DNA from: Ignavibacteria bacterium CG2_30_36_16
GTDB taxonomy: Bacteria > Bacteroidota > Ignavibacteria > Ignavibacteriales > Ignavibacteriaceae
Direction of reading: 5' to 3'
Assembly (NCBI GenBank): GCA_001873185.1
Contig: MNYQ01000165.1
Span: 1-34,418 of the forward strand
Length of the DNA stretch: 34,418 nt
Part shown: piece by piece, positions 8,340-16,938 of the stretch
How the letters are laid out: each line of letters begins with the position of its first letter
How positions within the stretch are numbered: position 1 is the stretch's first letter
Notes under the pieces: model-generated
Database searches by the model: none
Seen by the model: the letters and a program-made list of their open reading frames with translations, nothing else
Told to the model about the DNA's origin: nothing
Made by a program: the position numbers and the translations under genes

Positions 8340-9059
8340 TTAATCTTTAGCGAATTGTGATTGAAATCTGCTCATAACTGCACATCGTATAATCTTTGCC
8401 GCACCCTCTAAACCCGTACGGTAAGTATTAATTACAATATCGTAGTTAACTGGATCTTCAATATCTTTGTGAAAAAATTTTCGCACAAAATTTTTCCTGT
8501 CGGCATCATCTTTTTTTACCGCATCCAAAGCTTCCTTATGAGTAATATTGAAATGAGATTCAACATGCTTAACTCTTTCCTCAATCGGGGAAGTTAATCT
8601 TACGTGAAAAGCGAATGGATTATTTGCAGTAAGGAAGTTAGCGCCTCTGCCAATGATTACAACATTGCCCATTTGTGCAAGCTGCAAAATTGTTTCAAAA
8701 GTTTTGTGAATAAGCGCCCAAGTATCGGGTAGTCCTGTCATTAATTCATCTACCACAGAAGATACGGCAGTAAATTTATATTCTTCCATTATATTTGCAA
8801 GCGTTCGGGGAAGATGATGATCTTCAATTACCTTCTCAATTAGATTTTTGTCGAACGAAGTCCATTCCGGTGTGTTATTTTTTCTGAACGGTTTTAGTAA
8901 GTCTGTTAAACTTTCGCTAACAGTGTTTGCTCCAGCACCTGCCTGCCGGGATATTGTGATGCAGATTCCCTGCTCTATTTTTTCCTTAAGTTTCTCTTTC
9001 GTTTCCGATTGAGTAATGATATATCTTCTTGCTTTTTCGAAAGCGCCATGTACGAACAT
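8340..9059 (-). CDS. Cytidylate kinase-like family protein
   Basis: Protein of 239 aa of the Cytidylate_kin2 type (PF13189-like), a branch of P-loop nucleoside monophosphate kinases whose substrate is mostly unproven. After a poorly conserved N-terminus, CITISRQAGAGANTVSESL (about 33-51) corresponds to the phosphate-binding loop. VVIIGRGANFLT, HVRLTSPIEERVKHV and the lid-like segment DDADRKNFVRKFFHKD follow the family pattern, and NYDIVINT is the usual C-terminal strand. GGGAGG lies 7 bases before the ATG. The gene is monocistronic with its own terminator. It should not be taken as the housekeeping Cmk without comparison, since the loop is GAGA, not the usual GxxxxGK. Confidence 0.85.
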   Translation of the reverse strand: MFVHGAFEKARRYIITQSETKEKLKEKIEQGICITISRQAGAGANTVSESLTDLLKPFRKNNTPEWTSFDKNLIEKVIEDHHLPRTLANIMEEYKFTAVSSVVDELMTGLPDTWALIHKTFETILQLAQMGNVVIIGRGANFLTANNPFAFHVRLTSPIEERVKHVESHFNITHKEALDAVKKDDADRKNFVRKFFHKDIEDPVNYDIVINTYRTGLEGAAKIIRCAVMSRFQSQFAKD

Positions 9060-9167
9060 TGTAACCTCCCGTTTATTATGGTTAATAAATTAGGATACGG
9101 GATAAAATACTGATTCCTATGGCGAATTTAATCTTTTTTTACTTTTTAATAAAGTCTTTAAAACTAA

Positions 9168-9192
9168 AAAAGGACATCTTGAAATGTCCTTA
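9168..9192 (-). terminator. Rho-independent terminator of the first ferredoxin gene
   Basis: AAGGACAT (9170-9177), loop CTTGAA, ATGTCCTT (9184-9191). Read on the minus strand the stem is followed by a run of six T, suiting termination about 100 bases after the ferredoxin stop at 9291. Confidence 0.75.
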
Positions 9193-9290
9193 ATTAGTAA
9201 AGGAATAATCTCTTCCTTCCGCCATGAGTATAAAGCACTTAGCGGATTATGATTTGTTCAAATCCCAGCCGAAATTCCCGATTGCAAAAA

Positions 9291-9909
<619 letters not shown>

Positions 9910-10242
9910 TTATCTTCCGAGACTGTCGAGATATTCTTTTTTCTTAAGCAAAGATTCATTGTCTTCAACATGATTCGGATCCGGCACGCAACAATCAACC
10001 GGGCATACGGCTGCACATTGTGGTTCATCGTGGAAACCAACGCATTCGGTGCATTTATCGGGCGATATATAGAAGAAATCAGATGAGAAGAATCCCGCTG
10101 CACCGGAAGGAGCAGCATCTCCTTCTCCATATTTTTTCCCGGAAAGTTCCCATTCTGCGCCGCCTTCGTATATTGCCGTATTTGGACATTCAGGTTCGCA
10201 TGCGCCACAGTTGATGCATTCATCGGTTATCATTATTGCCAT
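9910..10242 (-). CDS. 2[4Fe-4S] ferredoxin, Alvin type (copy 2, C-terminally extended)
   Basis: Paralogue of the ferredoxin at 9291-9557; the first 83 residues align without gaps and share most positions, including all eight cluster cysteines (9, 12, 15, 19, 64, 67, 76 and 80). It differs by two further cysteines right after the second cluster ([11 protein letters not shown], Cys84 and Cys85) and by a charged tail of about 25 residues ending [11 protein letters not shown], which is the standard C-terminal helix of Chlorobium-type ferredoxins and is lost in copy 1. GGAG lies nine bases before the ATG at 10242; an internal ATG at codon 4 is possible. The tandem arrangement suggests gene duplication followed by divergence. 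Confidence 0.95.
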   Translation of the reverse strand: MAIMITDECINCGACEPECPNTAIYEGGAEWELSGKKYGEGDAAPSGAAGFFSSDFFYISPDKCTECVGFHDEPQCAAVCPVDCCVPDPNHVEDNESLLKKKEYLDSLGR

Positions 10243-10425
10243 AATTCATACTCCATTAGTTTTTAATTTCAGTAATACTTTAATGTATTATCATTTAGTG
10301 ATTGATTAGCCAAATTTCTAAAAACAACAACCCGACTAAGCTAATTTTTCCATATTTTTTATTATCGGGTTATAATATTAACAATGTTCACCTTATTCGC
10401 AAGGCACAGGTTAATAAATTTATCT

Positions 10426-11142
10426 CTACCAACTACCGCTTGAGCCGCCGCCGCCAAAGGAGCCCCCGCCGCCGCTGAAACCTCCAAAAGATCCCCCCGA
10501 AGATGAACTGCCGCCCCATGACCTTCCTCCCAAACCACCTCCATAATAAATCGAACCTCCAAGTCGTCTGCCACCGCCTCTTACAAGCACCATAATTATA
10601 ATAAAAATAATAAACATAATCGTTGAGATTATTGACCCGCCTTCATCATCATCTCCGGAAGCAGGGTCGGCTGTATATTCTCCTTTCACAGCCAAAATCA
10701 TGGCATCTATGCCTGCCGATATCCCGGCATAATAATCGTCATTTTTAAAATGAGGGACTACAACATTTCGAATTATTGAACTTGCAAGAGCATCAGGCAG
10801 CGCTCCTTCTAATCCGTAACCAACTTCTATGCGAAGTTTTTTATCATTTTTGGCTATTAAAAAAAGAGCGCCATTATCAAATTCTTTTGAGCCAATTTTA
10901 TTTTTTGTCGCGGTTTCATAAGCATAATCTTCTATTGGAATGTCGTCCAAAGTATAGATCATCAGCATTAATAATTGAGTACTCGTTGAATCCTCGAAAG
11001 TACTTAAACGGACATTGAGTGTGTTAATCTGCGGCGCTGTTAAAGTGCCCGATAAATCAGTTGCCCATTTAGTCAAAGTAGGAAAATGCGGCTGTGCAAG
11101 CGCCGCAGCGCTGATGAGAAATATAAAAAAAAGATATCTCAT
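10426..11142 (-). CDS. TPM-domain membrane protein with Gly/Ser-rich tail (YgcG-like)
   Basis: Protein of 238 aa. A signal peptide (MRYLFFIFLISAAALAQ) leads into a TPM domain (about 22-150), marked by WATDLSGTL, IEDYAYETATKNKIG, DNGALFLIAKNDKKLRIEVG and YGLEGALPDALASSI. A transmembrane helix follows at about 169-186, and the last 50 residues are almost only Gly, Ser and aromatic residues, the usual low-complexity end of this family. TPM domains have been linked to weak phosphatase activity and to photosystem repair in plants; in bacteria the role is unclear. The gene lies five bases after lemA, a pairing seen in many genomes and thought to be a membrane-stress or envelope function. Confidence 0.92.
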   Translation of the reverse strand: MRYLFFIFLISAAALAQPHFPTLTKWATDLSGTLTAPQINTLNVRLSTFEDSTSTQLLMLMIYTLDDIPIEDYAYETATKNKIGSKEFDNGALFLIAKNDKKLRIEVGYGLEGALPDALASSIIRNVVVPHFKNDDYYAGISAGIDAMILAVKGEYTADPASGDDDEGGSIISTIMFIIFIIIMVLVRGGGRRLGGSIYYGGGLGGRSWGGSSSSGGSFGGFSGGGGSFGGGGSSGSW

Positions 11143-11147
11143 TAAGA

Positions 11148-11753
11148 TTAAAACTCAACCTTGGGAACAACATCGCTTCCCGGCGCCGCTTTGAAATACT
11201 CTTTCTGATAATAACCAAATAATCCAGCTATAAATGTAGTAGGAAAACGTTTTATAGTTGTGTTATATTCCTGCACTGTCTGGTTAAATTGTCTTCTCCC
11301 CACCGTAATGCGATTTTCTGTTCCCTCAAGCTGCGACTGCAATTGTAGAAATCCTTCGTTCGCTTTTAGTTCGGGATAATTTTCAACCGTAACAAGCAGC
11401 CTGCTGAGTGCTCCGGTTAACTGACTCTGAGATTGTTCAAAACGCTGAAAAGCCTGAGGATCATTTAACACTTCCGGAGTTACAGTCATCTGGCTTACTC
11501 TTGCACGGGCTTCGGTTACATCTGTTAACACTTGTTTTTCAAAATCAGCATAACCTTTTACAGTATTAACAAGATTGGGAATCAGGTCTGCTCTCCGCTG
11601 ATACAAATTTTCAACCTGGCTCCAACTTCCAATAACAGTCTCATTTAAATTAACAAGGTTGTTATAAGCCCCAATCCCCCAGAAAATGGCGATTGCGAAG
11701 AGCAGTAAAAAAAAACCTGCTACTCCACAGCCGATAACCATCCCTTTGTTCAT
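11148..11753 (-). CDS. lemA: LemA family protein
   Basis: Protein of 201 aa with one N-terminal membrane helix (about 4-26) and a long helical outer domain. The family hallmarks are YNNLVNLNETVIGSWSQVEN, LYQRRADLIPNLVNTVKGYA and NTTIKRFPTTFIAGLFGY. Most of it is predicted alpha-helical and is expected outside the cytoplasmic membrane. AGGAGG stands five bases before the ATG, the best ribosome binding site in this part of the window. It heads a two-gene operon with the TPM protein. LemA proteins are widespread and structurally known, but their biochemical role remains unclear. Confidence 0.95.
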   Translation of the reverse strand: MNKGMVIGCGVAGFFLLLFAIAIFWGIGAYNNLVNLNETVIGSWSQVENLYQRRADLIPNLVNTVKGYADFEKQVLTDVTEARARVSQMTVTPEVLNDPQAFQRFEQSQSQLTGALSRLLVTVENYPELKANEGFLQLQSQLEGTENRITVGRRQFNQTVQEYNTTIKRFPTTFIAGLFGYYQKEYFKAAPGSDVVPKVEF

Positions 11754-11868
11754 TTAGCCTCCTAAGTAATGGATGTTAAAAAATATTGATACTTGGTGAT
11801 TCTTGAACTGCAATTTAAAATGAAATTAGGATAATATCCAATTTTAATTACTAATTAAATAAATTGTT

Positions 11869-12708
11869 TTATGGTTTTTCGCCATTATATTCATTTTGCA
11901 GATATTTTAACCCATTATTTATGATTTTCAAATTTTCTTCAAGAGCAAATTTTTCAGCATTTTGAATATTACCTCTGTAGAAACGAAACCAGAGTAAGTT
12001 CCCAACCATTAATCCGTCAAAAATGCGGTTACCAATAAATGCGTTTACAGTTAAATATCCCCAAAGAATATTCCATGCAAGCGAAAGAGCGCCGCTAAAA
12101 TAATGACCTGTATAAAATTGTCCGGCGCCGGGAATAATATATGACAAACTTTTGGCGAGCGTTACCGAATAAATTTGCTCATTTATGTTTTCGGCAATTG
12201 CGTTAAGCGGATGAGCTTTTTCAATCTTTTTAAATTCGGCTGCGGCATCTTTCCACCTGTCGTCAAACATCAAAGCCCAGCCGCGCCAATAATTTATTTC
12301 AGCCTTGTTATTTATAAAAGATGGATCAGCTTCTAAATCTGATAAAATTCTTAAGGCACGATCGGTGGTTCTTCTTAAAATATTACAGCGGATAATTTCA
12401 ATCTGTGTTTCAAATACTTTGTCTTTTGACGGTGCAGCAATTTGAGCAAGTACAAAATAACGGATGGCATCGTCGAATTTTGCGCCGGCTTTATAACTTT
12501 TGCCAATCATCGAATTTGCCTCAAAAGTGAATTCGTTTTTTCCATCAAAAAAAAGAAGGCGTTTAAACTCGGTAATAGCATCGAAGTATTCTTCCGAATT
12601 ATATAAGCAAATTGCATAATCATGCTGCTGCTGCAATGCGGTTTGTGAGAAGGCAGCAGTTGTGAAAATAGAGAGAAAAAGTGTTGCTCTTTTAATTGCA
12701 AAAATCAT
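11869..12708 (-). CDS. Exported TPR-like protein with C-terminal PGAGQFYTG hydrophobic module
   Basis: Protein of 279 aa. It has a signal peptide (to about AAFSQ, residue 22), then a helical repeat region at about 25-185 with tetratricopeptide-like pairs (YAICLYNSEEYFDAITEFKR; DDAIRYFVLAQIAAPSKDK; YWRGWALMFDDRWKDAAAEF). The C-terminus has IIPGAGQFYTGHYFSGALSL followed by two hydrophobic stretches, a layout like the small hairpin module of TM2 or DUF5683-type proteins. The gene overlaps the preceding gene by 17 bases and closes the operon. The same C-terminal module occurs in that neighbour, so the two are distant paralogues. They may anchor TPR domains at a membrane from the periplasmic side; this is inference. 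Confidence 0.75.
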   Translation of the reverse strand: MIFAIKRATLFLSIFTTAAFSQTALQQQHDYAICLYNSEEYFDAITEFKRLLFFDGKNEFTFEANSMIGKSYKAGAKFDDAIRYFVLAQIAAPSKDKVFETQIEIIRCNILRRTTDRALRILSDLEADPSFINNKAEINYWRGWALMFDDRWKDAAAEFKKIEKAHPLNAIAENINEQIYSVTLAKSLSYIIPGAGQFYTGHYFSGALSLAWNILWGYLTVNAFIGNRIFDGLMVGNLLWFRFYRGNIQNAEKFALEENLKIINNGLKYLQNEYNGEKP

Positions 12709-13534
12709 ATTCCGGTAAATAGTGTTTCTTTTTAGTTAGGTAAATTTGAATATCATTTTGAAAATTAAATTGAACACCGGCGTTAAAAATTTGTGCCGCT
12801 GCTGCCGAACCATAAATATTTCCGGCATAAAATAGTCCGGCTAATCCACCGAACAACCAGCCTCTGAATTTATGATCCGCTTTAAAATTATCGTAAGCAA
12901 GAAAAGTAAAAACTCCGGTTGTAAGAAAAGCGAATATTCCGTCTCCCAATTTATCCGCATAAACTTTTCCGCTACCCGGAATAATAGAGGAAAAAACCGC
13001 CGCAAGCAAAGGCGATTTGTAATGCGGATTTTGTTTTCGATCGTAGAATTTTTCAATTGTAGTTTTTTCAGTTTCATCAAACGGCGAAACTATAAAACCC
13101 TTTGAAGAAATCGAGTCCCGCATTAAGAAAGTAAATCGAATTAATTTTTCGCTATTTGTTTCTAATTTGCTTCCTATCATTTTAATGAGTGCTGCAGTAG
13201 TATCAAATTCATTAAACATATTTAAACGAAAAAGTGAGATAAGTTTTAAGAATTGAGTATCATCATAAAAAACAAAATTTCTGCTTGACGAAACCGAGAA
13301 GTTAAGTACATCACTAAATCTATCCATCATATAGTAAGATAGAACAGATTTAAAGATCACAGTGTCATTCTTGTCTGTCCTTAAAAACTTTTGATATTCC
13401 TCCGCAGCGCGCAGGTAATCAAATTCGCAGTAAAGATAATCGGCAAACTTCTTAACTTCTTGAGGCGAATTAAACAGTTGTGATTGAGCAAAAGACAGGC
13501 TGTAACAAAAGAATAAAATGGAAATAATTTTCAT
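12692..13534 (-). CDS. Exported helical protein with C-terminal PGSGKVYAD hydrophobic module
   Basis: About 280 aa from the ATG at 13534. I chose this start because it gives a clean signal peptide (MKIISILFFCYSLSFAQ) and follows the upstream TAA by one base, while the longer frame begins inside the upstream gene. The mature part starts with a TPR-like segment (FADYLYCEFDYLRAAEEYQK), has a helical middle, and ends in SIIPGSGKVYADKLGDGIFA with two or three hydrophobic segments, matching the module in the next gene. It is coupled on both sides: TAA-A-ATG after the YidD-like gene and a 17-base overlap with the downstream gene. I do not recognise a named family beyond the TM2/DUF5683-like tail. 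Confidence 0.75.
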   Translation of the reverse strand: MKIISILFFCYSLSFAQSQLFNSPQEVKKFADYLYCEFDYLRAAEEYQKFLRTDKNDTVIFKSVLSYYMMDRFSDVLNFSVSSSRNFVFYDDTQFLKLISLFRLNMFNEFDTTAALIKMIGSKLETNSEKLIRFTFLMRDSISSKGFIVSPFDETEKTTIEKFYDRKQNPHYKSPLLAAVFSSIIPGSGKVYADKLGDGIFAFLTTGVFTFLAYDNFKADHKFRGWLFGGLAGLFYAGNIYGSAAAAQIFNAGVQFNFQNDIQIYLTKKKHYLPEYDFCN

Positions 13535-13535
13535 T

Positions 13536-13982
13536 TTATTGAACCATATGTGATGGCGAAAGATAGTGAACGGAATTTTCTTCAAGTAAATATAACTCAA
13601 CGGGATCGTAAAATTTGCCGGCTATATGCACTGGATAATTACTGCCTCGGTTAAAAGGATTCATATCCCTTGTAAAGCGATCTGTAAACATTAAAACTGC
13701 TTTTACTGGATTGGTTCGCTTTGCCGCCTGATGCAGAAAACTCGAACAGGTTGGATTAAACGGGCAATTATCGCCATCAAGATTTGAAAATAAAACCCAG
13801 TAAGTATTAATGAAAATTTTCGTAGCACTACCAAAAACATCTTCTCCACTAAGAGAATAATCGCGCTCTAAAAAGGGAGCAGTTCTTTGATAGGACACAT
13901 CTTTCTTCTCCCATTTCTGCCAATCAGTTTGTGCTAATAAAACCACCGGGAAAAACAGGAGAAGAAAAAATAGTTTAACCAT
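13536..13982 (-). CDS. Exported YidD-like protein
   Basis: About 148 aa from the ATG at 13982, which lies one base after the acyl-CoA dehydrogenase stop; a longer frame starts at a TTG inside that gene and is less likely. The N-terminus MVKLFFLLLFFPVVLLAQ is a typical signal peptide. Residues 58-110 match the membrane protein insertion efficiency factor YidD (DUF37): INTYWVLFSNLDGDNCPFNP, PTCSSFLHQAAKR and VLMFTDRFTRDMNP correspond to YQRLISP, CRFTPTCSxY and RVLKCHP of YidD. Cys73 and Cys79 are kept; the third YidD cysteine is replaced by Asp. Ordinary YidD is a short cytoplasmic membrane-associated protein, so an exported version is unusual. Its two downstream partners are also exported. Confidence 0.78.
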   Translation of the reverse strand: MVKLFFLLLFFPVVLLAQTDWQKWEKKDVSYQRTAPFLERDYSLSGEDVFGSATKIFINTYWVLFSNLDGDNCPFNPTCSSFLHQAAKRTNPVKAVLMFTDRFTRDMNPFNRGSNYPVHIAGKFYDPVELYLLEENSVHYLSPSHMVQ

Positions 13983-13983
13983 T

Positions 13984-15126
13984 TTAATCTTTGAGCAGTT
14001 CGCGGGCAATTACAATTTTCTGAATTTCGGAAGTTCCTTCGTATATTTCTGTAATTTTTGCATCACGAAGATATCTCTCAACAAGATATTCACGCACATA
14101 ACCGTAACCGCCGTGTATTTGAATTGCTTCGAGAGCATTTTGAACGGCAATTTTTGAAGAGTATAACTTTGCTTCGGCTGCTTCTTTAAAATATTTTTTA
14201 CCGGCATCTTTTAATGCGGCGGCTTTTAATGTTAATAGCTTTGCGGCATCAACTCTAACCGCCATATCAGAAATCTTAAATTGAATAGCCTGGAAATTAG
14301 AAATTGTTTGTCCGAACGCTTTTCTTTCTTTTGAATATTTAATTGACGCATCAAGAGCAGCTTCGGCTATACCTATTGCCTGTGCGGCAATTCCAATCCT
14401 TCCGCCGTTTAAAATATTCATCGCAAAGTTAAAACCTTTGCCTTCATCCCAAACGAGATTTTCAACCGGCACTTTACAATTTTCAAAAGTCAGCGAACAA
14501 GTATCGGAACTTCGTATTCCCATTTTATCTTCTTTTTTGCCATGACCAAAACCGGGAGCGCCTTTTTCAACAAGCAGTGTGGAAATCCCTTTGTGCCCGG
14601 CTGCTTTATCCGTCGTTGCCATCACAAGAAAATAATCAGCGCTAATACCATTGGTAATCCAATTTTTCATTCCGTTAAGAAGATAATAATCACCTTGTTT
14701 ATCAGCCGTTGTTTTTTGTTTTGTCGCATCACTTCCAGCTTCCGGTTCGGACAATGCGAACGCGCCAAGTTTTTCCCCTTTAGCAAGAGGGATTAAATAT
14801 TTTTGTTTGATATGTTCGGAGCCATATTCTTCAAGCCCGTGACAAACGAGAGAGTTGTTAACAGACATTATAACCCCGCAGCTCGCATCAACTTTGGATA
14901 TTTCAATCATAGCCAATACGTAGCTGATAGTATCAAGCCCTGCACCGCCGTAATCCGGCGCAACCATCATTCCGAGAAAACCAAGTTCGCCCATCTTCTT
15001 AACAATTTCGCCAGGAAACTCTGCATTAATATCTCTATCAACGGCAGAGGTGGCAATTTCAGATTGTGCAAAATCTTTTGCTGATTCTTGTATTAAAAGA
15101 TGTTCTTCTGTGAAATCAAAATTCAT
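13984..15126 (-). CDS. Acyl-CoA dehydrogenase (short/medium-chain type)
   Basis: FAD enzyme of 380 aa that introduces the alpha-beta double bond into acyl-CoA and passes electrons to electron-transfer flavoprotein. It shows LGFLGMMVAPDYGGAGLDTI, LSEPEAGSDA, NGMKNWITNG (flavin and substrate contacts), GRIGIAAQAIGIAEAALD and IQIHGGYGYVREYLVERYLR, with the catalytic base Glu363 in YEGTSEIQ. This pattern fits butyryl- or short-chain acyl-CoA dehydrogenases. The ATG at 15126 has AAGGGAA 7 bases upstream; the longer frame from a TTG at 15141 adds only MKGTK and is rejected. No electron-transfer flavoprotein or thiolase gene is nearby. Its tail runs directly into the YidD-like operon, which it may co-express. 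Confidence 0.96.
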   Translation of the reverse strand: MNFDFTEEHLLIQESAKDFAQSEIATSAVDRDINAEFPGEIVKKMGELGFLGMMVAPDYGGAGLDTISYVLAMIEISKVDASCGVIMSVNNSLVCHGLEEYGSEHIKQKYLIPLAKGEKLGAFALSEPEAGSDATKQKTTADKQGDYYLLNGMKNWITNGISADYFLVMATTDKAAGHKGISTLLVEKGAPGFGHGKKEDKMGIRSSDTCSLTFENCKVPVENLVWDEGKGFNFAMNILNGGRIGIAAQAIGIAEAALDASIKYSKERKAFGQTISNFQAIQFKISDMAVRVDAAKLLTLKAAALKDAGKKYFKEAAEAKLYSSKIAVQNALEAIQIHGGYGYVREYLVERYLRDAKITEIYEGTSEIQKIVIARELLKD

Positions 15127-15391
15127 CTTTGTTCCCTTCAATAATTAATTATTAAAATTATTAGATACATGAGAGGAGTAATTAATTTATTGACTCCAAT
15201 AATTGTTTTAAAGATACTGGAATAAATTATTTATAGCAATAAACTTCTTTCGTAAATAAAAATGAAATTGAGATTAAAAAAAATCCTACGAGTTCTTTTT
15301 TTTACCAAATGATTTGTTAAATTTAGCCCTGTTTTTGTTATTGCTTTACAAGTAGCAGCAATAATCTATCTTCCAACAAAATAATATTTAT

Positions 15392-16186
15392 GTGAATTTA
15401 CTTAAAAAGAAACCAGAAGAATACTTAAACGAAAGCTTCATTAGCTTTTTCCAAACTATCGCGGGTCTCACAATGTTTTCGCTTCGATTTTTCAAAGAAG
15501 TATTTATTCCCCCGTATGAATTTGGCGAAATAAAAAAGCATATGGAAGAACTTGGTATTAAGACAATGCCAATAGTAAGCGTAACAGGAATTATTATCGG
15601 GCTTGTGCTTGCTATGCAAAGCCAGCCGGTGCTTGCCCGCTTTGGAGCCGAATCTTTCCTTCCTACTATGGTTTCCCTTTCAGTAATAAGGGAACTTGGA
15701 CCGGTTCTAACAGCTTTGATTTTTGCCGGTCGGGTTAGTTCCGGTATTGGAGCTGAACTTGGCTCAATGCGGGTTACCGAACAGATTGACGCGATGGAAG
15801 TATCTGCAATTAACCCGTATAAATATTTAGTTGTGTCAAGAATTCTTGCATGTACGCTTATTCTTCCCATCTTAACATTATACGTAAATTTACTTGCTTT
15901 AATTGGGGCATATTTTGCTATATTGCTTTCCGACGGAATGAATTGGCAATTATACATTGATTCTGTTTTTAAGTCGCTCGAATTTGCTGATCTGATTCCT
16001 GGAATACTAAAGACATTCTTTTTCGGATTTATTGTAGGCTCTGTCGGATCGTATAAAGGATATAATACAACCAGCGGCACGGTGGGCGTAGGCAGAGCTT
16101 CAACAAGCGCAGTTGTGTTATCATCTCTTTTAATTCTTTTGGTTGATATGATTCTTGTTAAAGTTACGGTTTGGTTATGGACGTAG
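15392..16186 (+). CDS. mlaE: MlaE family ABC transporter permease
   Basis: Integral membrane subunit of 264 aa of a lipid transporter between the inner and outer membranes. The conserved MlaE segments are GIIIGLVLAMQSQPVLARFG, LGPVLTALIFAGRVSSGIGA, ELGSMRVTEQIDAMEVSAI and FFGFIVGSVGSYKGYNTTSG. About five hydrophobic segments are visible after an N-terminal interface helix. The start is a GTG at 15392; the ATG three bases earlier is out of frame and meets a stop at once. It overlaps mlaF by ten bases. Together with the two next genes it is a minimal MCE system without MlaB or MlaC. Confidence 0.95.
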   Translation: MNLLKKKPEEYLNESFISFFQTIAGLTMFSLRFFKEVFIPPYEFGEIKKHMEELGIKTMPIVSVTGIIIGLVLAMQSQPVLARFGAESFLPTMVSLSVIRELGPVLTALIFAGRVSSGIGAELGSMRVTEQIDAMEVSAINPYKYLVVSRILACTLILPILTLYVNLLALIGAYFAILLSDGMNWQLYIDSVFKSLEFADLIPGILKTFFFGFIVGSVGSYKGYNTTSGTVGVGRASTSAVVLSSLLILLVDMILVKVTVWLWT

Positions 16187-16938
16187 TAGTTGAAGTAGAA
16201 AATGTTTCAAAAGCTTTCGACTCTAACGTTGTGCTCGAAGATCTATCGCTAAAAATTGAAGAGGGTGAAAATGTCACTATCTTCGGGCGCAGCGGCACCG
16301 GAAAAAGTGTTTTATTAAAGTGTATTGTCGGTCTGCTTGAACCGGACATAGGCGATATTAAATTTTATGGGCATTCAGTTCTAAATAAACCAATAAATGA
16401 ATTAAACGAGATGCGTAAGGAAATAGGCTTTTTATTTCAGAGCGCTGCATTATATGATTCTATGACGGTGCGTGAAAATTTAGAATTCCCTCTAAGGCGT
16501 ATTTTTAATTTTTCGGATGAAGAGATTAATCAAAAAGTTGTAACCGTACTCGAACAGGTTGGTTTAGAAAAAGCAATTGACGAAATGCCGGCGTCGCTCT
16601 CCGGCGGTATGAAAAAAAGAATCGGGCTTGCGCGAACAATTATTACTAAGCCTAAACTTATCTTGTATGATGAACCGACCACCGGGCTTGACCCGATAAC
16701 AACAAAAGAAATAAGTCTACTGATAACTACTCTTCAAAAAGAATTAAAGACTACTTCTATTGTAGTTACGCACGATATCTTATGCGCAAGAATTGTGTCA
16801 GACCGTGCCGTAGTATTAAAAGACGGCAAACTGAGGTTTGAAGGCGAGATTGAAAATTTGCTTAAAAGTGATGATATATTTCTGCGCAATTTTTTCAGCG
16901 ATCAGATAATTGAAGAAAACCGGAGTAATAATGGCTAA
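16177..16938 (+). CDS. mlaF: MlaF family ABC transporter ATP-binding protein
   Basis: ATPase subunit of 253 aa driving the MlaE permease. Walker A is GRSGTGKS, the Q loop is FLFQSAALYDSMTVREN, the ABC signature is LSGGMKKR, Walker B with the catalytic glutamate is LILYDEPTTGLDP, and the switch histidine is in VVTHD. The FQSAALYDSMTV segment is typical of MCE-linked ATPases. I prefer the ATG at 16177 over the TTG at 16171. It overlaps mlaE by ten bases and mlaD by eight, so the operon is translationally linked. Confidence 0.96.
   Translation: MDVVVEVENVSKAFDSNVVLEDLSLKIEEGENVTIFGRSGTGKSVLLKCIVGLLEPDIGDIKFYGHSVLNKPINELNEMRKEIGFLFQSAALYDSMTVRENLEFPLRRIFNFSDEEINQKVVTVLEQVGLEKAIDEMPASLSGGMKKRIGLARTIITKPKLILYDEPTTGLDPITTKEISLLITTLQKELKTTSIVVTHDILCARIVSDRAVVLKDGKLRFEGEIENLLKSDDIFLRNFFSDQIIEENRSNNG

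Noticed and set aside
10020-10223. Open frames overlapping the second ferredoxin in other frames on both strands
   Set aside because: They are shadows of a gene with all eight cluster cysteines in its own frame; their sequences show no family features.
10329-10371. AACCCGA/TCGGGTT inverted repeat downstream of the TPM gene
   Set aside because: The 29-base AT-rich loop makes it a poor terminator; the short arms could occur by chance.
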